DNA of 64,000 bases from Neolewinella marina (GTDB taxonomy: Bacteria > Bacteroidota > Bacteroidia > Chitinophagales > Saprospiraceae), in contig NZ_PDLO01000003.1 of assembly GCF_002631205.1 (NCBI RefSeq), positions 124,001 to 188,000 of the forward strand, given 5' to 3'. The notes beneath the pieces are model-generated. The model made no database searches, had not been told where the DNA came from, and saw only the letters and a program-made list of their open reading frames with translations. The position numbers and the translations under genes were made by a program. This document shows positions 26,871 to 35,023 of this stretch, one piece after another. Each line of letters opens with the position of its first letter. Within the stretch, counting starts at the first letter, position 1.

Positions 26871-26878
26871 TATATTTG
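26871..26878 (+). promoter_or_regulatory. Promoter -7 element (TATATTTG) for the amidase gene
   Basis: Exact TAnnTTTG, 22 bases before the ATG at 26901. It is flanked by a short inverted repeat, GGCGC (26864-26868) and GCGCC (26878-26882), an arrangement like that of the lrp promoter but weaker. Confidence 0.6.
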
Positions 26879-26900
26879 CGCCCCCTAAAGCCATCTGACC

Positions 26901-27782
26901 ATGCAGTTACCCATCGGAATCGTTCAACAGTCCAATACCGGCGACCGGACCGCCAACATCGAGAAAAGCGCCGCAGGCATCCGCCGGTGCAAGGAGATGG
27001 GCGCGGAGCTGGTGGTGCTGCAGGAACTGCATACCGGACTTTACTTCTGCCAGATCGAATCCACCGAGGTCTTTGACCAGGCCGAACCCATCCCGGGCCC
27101 GAGCACCGAATACTTCGGTGCCCTGGCCCGGGAACTCGACCTGGTGCTCGTACTGAGCCTGTTCGAAAGCCGCGCGCCAGGCATCTGTCACAACACGGCC
27201 GTGGTGATCGAGCGCGACGGCAGCATCGCCGGCCGCTACCGCAAGATGCACATCCCCGACGATCCGGCCTACTACGAGAAGTTCTACTTCACCCCGGGAG
27301 ATCTGGGCTTCAAGCCCGTGCAGACGAGCGTCGGCAAGCTCGGCGTGCTGGTCTGCTGGGACCAGTGGTACCCCGAGGCCGCACGCCTCATGGCCCTGGC
27401 CGGAGCGGAAGTACTGATCTATCCCACGGCCATTGGCTACGAATCCACGGATCCCCAGGCCGAGCAGGAACGGCAGCGCGATGCATGGATCATTTCCCAG
27501 CGCGGTCACGCCGTCTACAACGGCCTACCCGTGGTAGCCGTTAACCGTACGGGCTACGAGCCCGACCCCTCCGGAGTAACCGGGGGCATCCGCTTCTGGG
27601 GCAGCAGCTTCGTGGCCGGCCCCCAGGGGGAATACCTGTATCAGTCGCCCCGGGACGAGGAGGACGTGAACGTGGTGATGGTCGACAAAAAGCGTACGGC
27701 CGATGTCCGCCGCATCTGGCCCTTCTTCCGCGACCGCCGCATCGACGCCTACGGAGACCTCACCCGGCGGTATATCGACTAG
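26901..27782 (+). CDS. aguB: N-carbamoylputrescine amidase-like carbon-nitrogen hydrolase
   Basis: 293-residue nitrilase-superfamily enzyme, cytosolic. Catalytic triad: Glu in VLQELHTGLYF (about 42), Lys in GRYRKMHIPDD (about 115) and Cys in LGVLVCWDQWYPEAARL (about 152). The sequence through IPDDPAYYEKFYFTPGD and RFWGSSFVAGPQGEYL is typical of N-carbamoylputrescine amidase (carbamoylputrescine to putrescine), the last step of agmatine-to-putrescine conversion. The agmatine deiminase partner, adjacent in many Bacteroidota, is not here, so the substrate is the likely rather than proven one. Confidence 0.86.
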   Translation: MQLPIGIVQQSNTGDRTANIEKSAAGIRRCKEMGAELVVLQELHTGLYFCQIESTEVFDQAEPIPGPSTEYFGALARELDLVLVLSLFESRAPGICHNTAVVIERDGSIAGRYRKMHIPDDPAYYEKFYFTPGDLGFKPVQTSVGKLGVLVCWDQWYPEAARLMALAGAEVLIYPTAIGYESTDPQAEQERQRDAWIISQRGHAVYNGLPVVAVNRTGYEPDPSGVTGGIRFWGSSFVAGPQGEYLYQSPRDEEDVNVVMVDKKRTADVRRIWPFFRDRRIDAYGDLTRRYID

Positions 27783-27809
27783 GGGAGGGGGGCTTGCGGG
27801 CGTACGCCT

Positions 27810-27817
27810 TACTTTTG
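27810..27817 (+). promoter_or_regulatory. Promoter -7 element (TACTTTTG) for nth
   Basis: Exact TAnnTTTG, 21 bases before the TTG start of nth. Confidence 0.5.
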
Positions 27818-27838
27818 CCGCGTAAACCCCAAGAGTAG

Positions 27839-28480
27839 TTGAAGAAAGCAGAGAAGGCAGCGGCGATCCAGGAAATCCTGGAACGCCTTTACCCCGAAGT
27901 TCCGATTCCCCTGGATCATTCCGATCCGTATACCCTGCTGGTGGCCGTATTGCTGTCGGCCCAGTGTACCGACAAGCGGGTGAATGAGGTGACGCCCCAC
28001 CTGTGGGCGGTGACCGACCGACCGGAGGTCATGAAGGACCTGCCGGTGGAGGATATCCGGGAGATCATCCGCCCCTGCGGATTGTCGCCCGCCAAAAGCA
28101 AGGCCATCAAGGAACTCAGCCGCATCATCACCGAGGAGCACGGTGGGGTAGTGCCGTCTACCTTCGAAGAACTGGAAGCCCTGCCGGGGGTGGGGCACAA
28201 GACAGCCAGCGTGGTCATGAGCCAGGCCTTCGGGGTGCCGGCCTTCCCGGTGGATACCCACATCCACCGCCTCGCTTTCCGCTGGGCCCTGAGCACTGGA
28301 AAAAATGTGGCCAGGACGGAGGCCGACCTTAAACGGTTGTTCCCCCGCGAGAGCTGGAATCGGCTGCACCTGCAAATGATCTTCTTTGGCCGGGAGTATT
28401 GTCCGGCGCGCGGTCACCGGATGCGCGACTGCCCCATCTGCTCGGTATACGGCAGGCGGTCGCTGCTGAAGCGCGAATAA
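27839..28480 (+). CDS. nth: Endonuclease III (HhH-GPD base-excision repair glycosylase/AP lyase)
   Basis: 213 residues with a TTG start. Helix-hairpin-helix LEALPGVGHKTASVVMSQAF (catalytic Lys about residue 120) and VDTHIHRLAFRW (catalytic Asp about 138) are intact, so glycosylase/AP lyase chemistry on oxidised pyrimidines is expected. The C-terminal iron-sulfur loop is unusual: EYCPARGHRMRDCPICSVYG has Cys at relative positions 0, 10 and 13, whereas E. coli Nth has C-x6-C-x2-C-x5-C; the second and fourth ligand positions are Met and Tyr. The [4Fe-4S] cluster may be absent or rearranged. Confidence 0.93.
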   Translation: MKKAEKAAAIQEILERLYPEVPIPLDHSDPYTLLVAVLLSAQCTDKRVNEVTPHLWAVTDRPEVMKDLPVEDIREIIRPCGLSPAKSKAIKELSRIITEEHGGVVPSTFEELEALPGVGHKTASVVMSQAFGVPAFPVDTHIHRLAFRWALSTGKNVARTEADLKRLFPRESWNRLHLQMIFFGREYCPARGHRMRDCPICSVYGRRSLLKRE

Positions 28481-28499
28481 AACCTAACTTGGCGACGGA

Positions 28500-30611
28500 A
28501 TGGACGGAGTAAGCAAGAGTTCCCTCTGGGCACGTAGATTGCCCCGCATCCTGCTGGGGGTGCTGGCGGTGGTGTTGATCAGCCTGTTGTACCCCAACAA
28601 CCTCACCTTCCCGTACCAGTTCGAACTTAACCAGACCTGGCAGTACGCCGACCTGACGGCCCCTTATTCCATCCCCATCCTGAAGCGGGAAGAGCGGCTG
28701 CAGGCCGACCGGCAGGCCGTCCTGCGGAACCTGACCCCGGTTTACCAGCGTGACCCCCAGACCGCCCGCCGGGCCCGGGCCGAGTATATCGAAGCATTTC
28801 GGGTGGCCCTGGATACGGCCCGGGTGCGTGGCACCTATCCCGGGCTGCTGCAGCAACCCGAAGCCCACCGGCTCTACGGCCTGGAGCTGCTCGACCGGAT
28901 CTACCAACGCGGCATCGTCAATTTGCGCACCGAGGATGAAGCCCGCTCCGGGATGGCATCCGTCATCCAGATTGTCGACGGCAGCGAGGTGCACACCCGT
29001 ACCATCGGTCAGGTCTTCACCACCCCCGGGCGGGCGCGACAGTGGCTGACGGACTCTATCCTGTATACCCGGTTGGCCGCGCCCGATTTCCTCCTTCCCC
29101 TGCTCGAAGACCGGCTACACTACAACGTATTCTATAACGACAGCCTCACCAACCGCCTGCGCGAACAAACCCTGGAGGCGGTGAGCCCCTTCGACGGGCT
29201 GGTGGAACAGGGCGACATCCTCGTTCGTCAGGGAGAGGTTATTTCCGACAACGTCTACCAGAAACTGCTGAGCTACCGCCGGCTTTACAACAGCAACCTG
29301 CAGGGGTCTACCACCTTCCTTTCCGTCTACACCGGCTTCACCCTCATTGTCGGACTGGTCATCCTGCTGCTGTACCTCTACCTCCGCACCTTCTTCCCCT
29401 TCGTCTACGTGCGGATCAAGAACCTGGTGTTCATCCTGATGTGGCCGCTGCTTTACGCGATCATGGTCCGGTCCATCGAGCTGGCCCCGGGGTGGAGTGC
29501 CTACGTCGTGCCTTTCTGTATTGTGCCGATTGTCATGCGGATCTTCTTTTCCGAGCGCCTGGCCTTCTTCGTGCACGTAGCCGTGGTGCTGATCGCGAGT
29601 TTCCTGACTTCTCTCGGCTATCCCTTCACCTTCCTGAGCATCATGGCTGGCGTGGTGGTCATCTTCATGGACATCGATACCCGCGACTGGAGCCGGTTCT
29701 TCAGCAGTCTGCTGCTGTTGTTCGCGTTCTACCTTTTCGGTTACGTAGGGATCCAACTGGTGCAGGGTTCGGGGTGGTCCGGGATCAACTACGTCGACCT
29801 GCTATGGCTGGGCCTGAACGTATTCCTGGTGCTGCTGGCCTATCCCCTGATTCCGATGCTGGAGCGGTTCTTCGGACTGATCTCGCCCATCACCCTGATG
29901 GAGCTGAACGATATGAACCGCCCCCTGCTGGAGAAACTGGCCCGACAGGCGGCCGGCACCTGGCAGCACAGCCTGAACGTCGCCAACCTCGCCGAGCGGG
30001 TGGCCAGTGAGATCGGCATCGACTCCCTGCTGGTACGCACCGCGGCCCTGTACCACGACATCGGCAAGCTGAAGAACCCGGAATACTTCATCGAGAACCA
30101 GACAGGTCCAAACCCACACGACCGCATCACCGACCTGGAAAGCGCCAAGATCATCATCGACCACGTGAATGAGGGGGTGCGGCTGGCGCGGGTTGCCGGG
30201 CTGCCGGAAACGATCATCGACTTCATCCGGACCCACCACGGCACCACCCGCACGGAATACTTTTACCGCAACCACATCAAGAACCATCCCGAACGCGAAG
30301 TGGACGAGCCCTACTTCCGCTACGACGGGCCCCTGCCTACCACCAAGGAACAGACCGTACTCATGCTGGCCGACAGCGTGGAGGCCGCATCGAAATCCCT
30401 CAAGCAACCGACCCAGCAGGAGCTTTACGACCTGATCGATAACATCATCCGGGGCAAGCTCACCAATGGCCAACTGGTGCAAAGCCGGCTAAGCTTTCAC
30501 GAACTGGAAAGCCTGCGGAGGATCTTCCGCTCAGTGCTCAAGAGTTCCCACCAGCTGCGCATCGCCTATCCCGAAGAAGCGAAAAAGCCCGGTCAGGAGG
30601 AGGAAGAGTAG
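28500..30611 (+). CDS. HD-family phosphohydrolase with 7TM domain (PgpH-like)
   Basis: 703-residue membrane protein with the PgpH layout: N-terminal helix (13-34, LPRILLGVLAVVLISLLYP), an extracytoplasmic 7TMR-HDED domain (about 40-270), a seven-helix region (about 275-470, e.g. FTLIVGLVILLLYLYLRTFF, LLLLFAFYLFGYVGIQLV) and a cytosolic HD domain with WQHSLNVANLAERV, ALYHDIGKLKNPEYF (HD pair near 518) and MLADSVEAASKSL. PgpH homologues in Firmicutes degrade cyclic di-AMP; that activity is inferred here. Intact, full length. Follows nth by 19 bases, so probably in one transcript. Confidence 0.92.
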   Translation: MDGVSKSSLWARRLPRILLGVLAVVLISLLYPNNLTFPYQFELNQTWQYADLTAPYSIPILKREERLQADRQAVLRNLTPVYQRDPQTARRARAEYIEAFRVALDTARVRGTYPGLLQQPEAHRLYGLELLDRIYQRGIVNLRTEDEARSGMASVIQIVDGSEVHTRTIGQVFTTPGRARQWLTDSILYTRLAAPDFLLPLLEDRLHYNVFYNDSLTNRLREQTLEAVSPFDGLVEQGDILVRQGEVISDNVYQKLLSYRRLYNSNLQGSTTFLSVYTGFTLIVGLVILLLYLYLRTFFPFVYVRIKNLVFILMWPLLYAIMVRSIELAPGWSAYVVPFCIVPIVMRIFFSERLAFFVHVAVVLIASFLTSLGYPFTFLSIMAGVVVIFMDIDTRDWSRFFSSLLLLFAFYLFGYVGIQLVQGSGWSGINYVDLLWLGLNVFLVLLAYPLIPMLERFFGLISPITLMELNDMNRPLLEKLARQAAGTWQHSLNVANLAERVASEIGIDSLLVRTAALYHDIGKLKNPEYFIENQTGPNPHDRITDLESAKIIIDHVNEGVRLARVAGLPETIIDFIRTHHGTTRTEYFYRNHIKNHPEREVDEPYFRYDGPLPTTKEQTVLMLADSVEAASKSLKQPTQQELYDLIDNIIRGKLTNGQLVQSRLSFHELESLRRIFRSVLKSSHQLRIAYPEEAKKPGQEEEE

Positions 30612-30613
30612 GT

Positions 30614-31294
30614 TTATTTGCGAAGCAGCTCCTCTGCCCCGTGGAAGTGTACTCCCGGCGAAATAGCCTGGGCGGCTTCGATCATCCGGCGTGCGAGCAC
30701 GTCGGCTTCGGTGGGGTTGTAGTCTCCCAGCAGTCCGGGTGAGATTTGACGCACCACGGTTGTTAGGCCTGCAGCCAGTTTTTCCCCGATCCGCAGTTCG
30801 TCACGCTGCCCCAGCAACACCCCGGGCCGGAACAGGTGGATGGCCCAGAAGTCCAGTCGCGTGATCGCTTCCTCCATTTCCCCCTTCACCCGGCTGTAAA
30901 GAAACCGACTCTCGGAATTCGCTCCGGCACTGCTTACCACCAGACACTGGTTGGCCCCGTGGATCTGGGCCAGGGAAGCGGTATGCACCACGTAATCGTA
31001 GTCGACCCGCCGGAAGGCCTCCGGGCTGCCCGCCTTCTTGATCGTAGTACCCAGGGCAATGTAGACGTCGTGACAACGGAACAGGGCGGGGTCGCGGCTC
31101 AGCCGTTCGAAGTTGACCACCGGGTTGTCCAGTTTATCATGTTCCCGTGCCATGCGGCGGCGCGTAGGCGCGATCACCCGGCGGTAGGCGCTGTGGTCGA
31201 GCAGTTGCTCAAGCAGGTGGCCACCCACCAGTCCGGTGGCCCCGATGAGGAGCGCGGTTTTACGGCTCGCAATGATTTCCATGCCTTCTTTCAT
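30614..31294 (-). CDS. NAD(P)-binding oxidoreductase, TIP30/HTATIP2-like
   Basis: 226 residues; ATG 31294, or less likely the second Met at 31282. Rossmann start TALLIGATGLVGGHLLEQLL (GxxGxxG at about 19-24), YIALGTTIKKAGSPEAFRRVDYDY (about 80-105), CLVVSSAGANSESRFLYSRVKGEMEEAI (Ser-Tyr-x3-Lys, about 122-140) and IHLFRPGVLLGQRDE. This is an atypical short-chain dehydrogenase fold of the kind seen in TIP30. Substrate unknown. The stop lies only three bases from the convergent PgpH-like gene. Confidence 0.8.
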   Translation of the reverse strand: MKEGMEIIASRKTALLIGATGLVGGHLLEQLLDHSAYRRVIAPTRRRMAREHDKLDNPVVNFERLSRDPALFRCHDVYIALGTTIKKAGSPEAFRRVDYDYVVHTASLAQIHGANQCLVVSSAGANSESRFLYSRVKGEMEEAITRLDFWAIHLFRPGVLLGQRDELRIGEKLAAGLTTVVRQISPGLLGDYNPTEADVLARRMIEAAQAISPGVHFHGAEELLRK

Positions 31295-31319
31295 CCATGC
31301 CTTAACCCGGCAGGCCGAA

Positions 31320-32633
31320 CTAGGTTTGCACGCGCCGGGGGGTGAGGGTGAAGCGGGAGAGCAGCAGCATACCCACCAGGAAGAAGAGCGCGAGGATAAG
31401 AATGCTCAGCCGCATACTCCCCGTCAGCGCATCCAGGAAGCCGAAGATGAAGGTGCCAAGTACGATGGCCACTTTCTCCAGCACATCGTAGAAACTGAAC
31501 CAGGAGGTGGTGTCGGTCCGCCGCACCCCGCCGTTCGTTTCGGCTGGGATAACCTTGGCGTAGGTGGAACGGCTCAGCGACTGGATGCCGCCCATGACCA
31601 GGCCCACCGCCCCGGCAATGAGGTAGAACTGCACCTTCCCACTGACAAAATAGGCGAGTACGCAGATCAGGATCCAGATGGTCAGCTCAACGTAAAGGGC
31701 AAACTTGTTGCCGCGCAGCTCACTGATCCGGGCCGCCAGGTAGGCGCCGCCGATGGCCACGATTTGCAGGATGAGCACGACAACGATCAGTTCCTGGGTA
31801 GCAAAGTTCAGCTCCTTCTTCGCGAAAATGCTGGCGAGGAAGATGATGGTCTGCACCCCGGCGGAATAGGAAAAGAAGGCCGCCAGAAACCGTTTCGCCT
31901 GGGGATGCTCTTCGAGTTGGTTCCACACCTTGCGCAATTCCTGCCATCCCATGGCGGCCATCTCTCCGAGGCCGGTACCGGGGCGGGGTTCGTCGTTGGG
32001 CAACCGCGACAGCGACACGGCTGCAAATACCAGCCACCAGACGCCGACGGTCAGGAAGGCCATGCGTACCGCCAGCGTACCGGTCTCCGGTAAGCCGAAC
32101 CAACCAGGTTGGGTGACCATGGCCAGGTTGACCACGAGCAGTATAACGCTGCCGACGTACCCCATGGCAAAGCCCCGGGCGCTGAGGCGGTCGAAGCGGT
32201 CCTCGGTGGCGATCACCGGCAGGAAGCTGTTGTAGAACACCAGTCCACCGGCAAAGCCGATGAGTCCGACAATGAAGCCCAGGCTACCGATCCAGAGGGT
32301 ATCCATCCCCGTGAAGAAGAACAGGCTCAAACAACCCAGGCCGCCCATGATGGTGAACGTCCGGAGAAAGGACTTGCGGCGGCCCCCCGCGTCCGCGATC
32401 CCGCTCAGGAAAGGGGAGAAAGCCGCAATGACCAGGTAGCTGAAAGTGATCAGGTAGGCGAACCAGGAACTGTTGGTGAATTCCAGGCCCAGCACCCGGA
32501 ATTGCTCGTCGACCATTTCCTCGAAGTAGGGGGGGAAGATGGCGGTGGTAATGACCAGGGCGAAGGCGGAATTGGCCCAATCGAAGAGTGCCCAGCCTTG
32601 CAGCGTCTTCGGGTCATTGAGGGGGTGCGACAT
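31320..32633 (-). CDS. MFS transporter, UMF1/Atg22-like
   Basis: 437-residue polytopic transporter with about 12 hydrophobic segments (LPVIGALFDWANSAFALVIT-type opening, LGFIVGLIGFAGGLVFYNSF, SVILLVVNLAMVT, AGAVGLVMGGIQSLSRSTYA). The opening LQGWALFDWANSAFALVITTAIFPP and the GGIQSLSRS motif are typical of the UMF1 branch, related to fungal vacuolar Atg22 amino-acid effluxers; substrates in bacteria are unknown. A TACCTTTA promoter-like element at 32638-32645 (minus strand) abuts the start, so the mRNA may be leaderless. Confidence 0.85.
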   Translation of the reverse strand: MSHPLNDPKTLQGWALFDWANSAFALVITTAIFPPYFEEMVDEQFRVLGLEFTNSSWFAYLITFSYLVIAAFSPFLSGIADAGGRRKSFLRTFTIMGGLGCLSLFFFTGMDTLWIGSLGFIVGLIGFAGGLVFYNSFLPVIATEDRFDRLSARGFAMGYVGSVILLVVNLAMVTQPGWFGLPETGTLAVRMAFLTVGVWWLVFAAVSLSRLPNDEPRPGTGLGEMAAMGWQELRKVWNQLEEHPQAKRFLAAFFSYSAGVQTIIFLASIFAKKELNFATQELIVVVLILQIVAIGGAYLAARISELRGNKFALYVELTIWILICVLAYFVSGKVQFYLIAGAVGLVMGGIQSLSRSTYAKVIPAETNGGVRRTDTTSWFSFYDVLEKVAIVLGTFIFGFLDALTGSMRLSILILALFFLVGMLLLSRFTLTPRRVQT

Positions 32634-32637
32634 GGAG

Positions 32638-32645
32638 TAAAGGTA
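32638..32645 (-). promoter_or_regulatory. Promoter -7-like element (TACCTTTA) for the MFS gene
   Basis: Minus-strand TACCTTTA, one base off TAnnTTTG, ending five bases before the ATG at 32633. A plus-strand TAAACTTG at 32667-32674 may serve the divergent glmM, so the two face away from each other within 40 bases. Confidence 0.4.
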
Positions 32646-32720
32646 GCCGCTTCGCCGCGGATGTCGTAAACTTGCGGCGCTCTTCTAACCCGCCCAGCGG
32701 CGGCACACCTAGCTCATCCC

Positions 32721-34109
32721 ATGCCCCTAATAAAAAGCATCTCCGGTTTCCGCGGCACCATCGGTGGCCGGCCCGGCGACAACCTCACCCCCGAAGACAT
32801 CGTCAGCAGCGTGGCCGGCTACGGCGACTGGCTGATCCGCAGCGGCGCCCGCCCCCTGGTCGTCATCGGCCGCGACGGCCGCCCCTCCGGTCCGGTGGTA
32901 TCGGCCCTCACCGCGGCCACCCTCCAATCCATGGGCATCGACGTGATCGACTGCGGGCTGGCCACCACCCCCACGGTGGAAATGGCGGTGGTTTCCCGGG
33001 GTGCCGGCGGAGGCATCATCCTGTCGGCGAGCCACAACCCCAAGGAATATAACGCCCTCAAATTGCTCAACGACCAGGGTGAATTCATCAGCCACGAAGC
33101 CGGCCAGGACCTGATCGCCACCGTGCGGGCGGGCAACATCACCTACGCCCCCGTCGATGACCTTGGCAGCCTGCGGCAGGACAACGATATCCTGCAGGAC
33201 CACATCACCGCCGTGCTGGAACACCCGCTAGTGAACGTTGCTGCCATCCGGGCCGCCGGCTTCCGGGTGGTGCTCGATGCGGTAAACAGCGTGGGCGCCA
33301 TCTCCATCCCGCCCCTCTGCGAACAACTCGGAGTCACCTGTGAGGTGATGAACGGTACCCTCGACGGACAATTTGCCCACAACCCTGAGCCCCTGCCGGC
33401 TCACCTGACCGACCTCATCCACCGGATGGAAACCTCCGGGGCCGACCTCGGCATCGCGGTGGATCCCGACGTGGACCGCCTCGCCCTGGTGGGCCCCGGC
33501 GGGCGCTGGATCGGAGAAGAGTACACCCTGGTGACGGTGGCCGACTACGTGCTGCGCCACGATCCCGGTCCGGTGGTCAGCAACCTCAGCAGCAGCCGTG
33601 CCCTGGCCAACCTGGCGGAGACCTTTGGACAACCCTACCACGCCTCCGCCGTCGGCGAAGTAAACGTGGTAGAAAAAATGAAGGAAGTCAACGCCACCAT
33701 CGGTGGCGAGGGCAACGGCGGCATCATCGACCCCCGGCTGCACTACGGCCGCGACAGCCTCATCGGCCTGGCGCTGGTTCTCAGCCACCTGGCCACCAGC
33801 GGCAAGTCGATCAACGAACTCCGCGACGGTTACCAGCACTACGAAATGGTGAAGGACAAGATCCAGCTCGATCCCGCCCTGGACCTGGCCGATGCCCTTT
33901 CGGTCATGGAAGGCCTCTACCCGGAAACTCCACTCACCAATATCGACGGGCTGAAGCTCGACTTCCCCGACGGTTGGGTGCACCTGCGCGGATCGAATAC
34001 CGAACCCATCGTGCGCGTCTACGCCGAGGCTGCCAGCCAGCAAAGGGCCCAGGAACTCGCCCAGTCCGTCAAGGCCAAATTTGTTGAACTGACCCAGGGC
34101 GGCGAATAA
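32721..34109 (+). CDS. glmM: Phosphoglucosamine mutase
   Basis: 462-residue alpha-D-phosphohexomutase converting glucosamine-6-phosphate to glucosamine-1-phosphate for UDP-GlcNAc. The active-site serine loop is ILSASHNPKEYNALKLL (about 97-113, Ser near 100), the metal loop DPDVDRLALVG (about 249-259), sugar-binding GEGNGGIIDP and C-terminal RGSNTEPIVRVYAEA. Phosphoglucomutase/mannomutase activity cannot be excluded, but GlmM fits best with the neighbouring GlmU-like, KdsA and HldD genes. kdsA follows after 29 bases. Confidence 0.9.
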   Translation: MPLIKSISGFRGTIGGRPGDNLTPEDIVSSVAGYGDWLIRSGARPLVVIGRDGRPSGPVVSALTAATLQSMGIDVIDCGLATTPTVEMAVVSRGAGGGIILSASHNPKEYNALKLLNDQGEFISHEAGQDLIATVRAGNITYAPVDDLGSLRQDNDILQDHITAVLEHPLVNVAAIRAAGFRVVLDAVNSVGAISIPPLCEQLGVTCEVMNGTLDGQFAHNPEPLPAHLTDLIHRMETSGADLGIAVDPDVDRLALVGPGGRWIGEEYTLVTVADYVLRHDPGPVVSNLSSSRALANLAETFGQPYHASAVGEVNVVEKMKEVNATIGGEGNGGIIDPRLHYGRDSLIGLALVLSHLATSGKSINELRDGYQHYEMVKDKIQLDPALDLADALSVMEGLYPETPLTNIDGLKLDFPDGWVHLRGSNTEPIVRVYAEAASQQRAQELAQSVKAKFVELTQGGE

Positions 34110-34138
34110 CCCGCCCGACCACCCAAAATTCCCCAGGC

Positions 34139-34936
34139 ATGCGACTTCCCGATCTTTCCGCCGATAACTTCTTCCTCATTGCCGGGCCCTGCGCCATTGA
34201 AGGGGAGGAGATGGCCATGCGCATCGCCGAGCGATTGGTAGAGGTGACCCAGAAGCTGGACATCCCCCTCGTATTCAAGGGCAGCTACCGCAAGGCTAAC
34301 CGTAGCCGCATCGACAGTTTCTCGGGCATCGGCGATACCCGCGCGCTGTCCATTCTCCGCAAGGTGGGGGAGCGGTTCGGCCTGCCCACGACCACCGATA
34401 TCCACGCCGATGAAGAAGCGGCCATGGCCGCCGAATACGTCGACATCCTGCAGATCCCCGCCTTCCTCTGCCGCCAGACCTCCCTGCTCGTTGCGGCCGC
34501 CGAGACCGGTCGGGTGGTGAACATCAAGAAGGGACAGTTCCTGAGCCCCTCGGCTATGCAGCACGCCCAGCAGAAGGTATTGGACAGTGGCAACAACCAG
34601 GTCTGGATGACGGAGCGGGGGGTAACCTTCGGCTATACCGACCTGGTGGTCGACTACCGGGGCATTCCCACCATGCAGTCCTTTGGCGCCCCCGTGATTC
34701 TGGATTGTACCCACAGCCTCCAGCAACCCAACCAGAGCAGCGGCGTTACCGGCGGCCGCCCCGCCCTGATCGAAACCATCGCCCGGGCCGGGGTCGCCGT
34801 TGGGGTGGATGGGCTCTTCATGGAAACCCACTACAATCCCTCCGAAGCAAAAAGCGACGCGGCGAATATGCTACCCCTTGACCAACTGGAAGACCTGCTG
34901 ACCAAGCTCGTGCGGATCCGTCAGGCCATCCGCTAA
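34139..34936 (+). CDS. kdsA: 3-deoxy-8-phosphooctulonate synthase
   Basis: 265-residue TIM-barrel enzyme condensing phosphoenolpyruvate with arabinose-5-phosphate to give Kdo-8-phosphate for lipopolysaccharide. Motifs: FFLIAGPCAIEGEEMAMRIA (about 11-30), VFKGSYRKANRSRIDSFSG, ILQIPAFLCRQTSLLVAAAE, VNIKKGQFLSP, WMTERGVTFGYTDLVVDYRG and GLFMETHYNPSEAKSDAANM. TERG with Thr rather than the metal-ligand Cys points to a metal-independent type. Downstream lies a strong two-way hairpin. Confidence 0.95.
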   Translation: MRLPDLSADNFFLIAGPCAIEGEEMAMRIAERLVEVTQKLDIPLVFKGSYRKANRSRIDSFSGIGDTRALSILRKVGERFGLPTTTDIHADEEAAMAAEYVDILQIPAFLCRQTSLLVAAAETGRVVNIKKGQFLSPSAMQHAQQKVLDSGNNQVWMTERGVTFGYTDLVVDYRGIPTMQSFGAPVILDCTHSLQQPNQSSGVTGGRPALIETIARAGVAVGVDGLFMETHYNPSEAKSDAANMLPLDQLEDLLTKLVRIRQAIR

Positions 34937-34960
34937 CCGCGGTAGAAGTCCTGAAAAACA

Positions 34961-35000
34961 AAGGAGCCGGCCCCCCAATCAGCAGGGTGGCCGGCTCCTT
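34961..35000. terminator. Bidirectional terminator between kdsA and xylA
   Basis: AAGGAGCCGGCC (34961-34972) and GGCCGGCTCCTT (34989-35000) form a perfect 12-bp stem with a 16-base loop between convergent genes. On the minus strand it is followed by TTGTTTTTCAG, a good U-tract for xylA; on the plus strand the tail is weaker. Confidence 0.85.
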
Positions 35001-35023
35001 CCTTTAAGGCAGTCGGTGATCGC

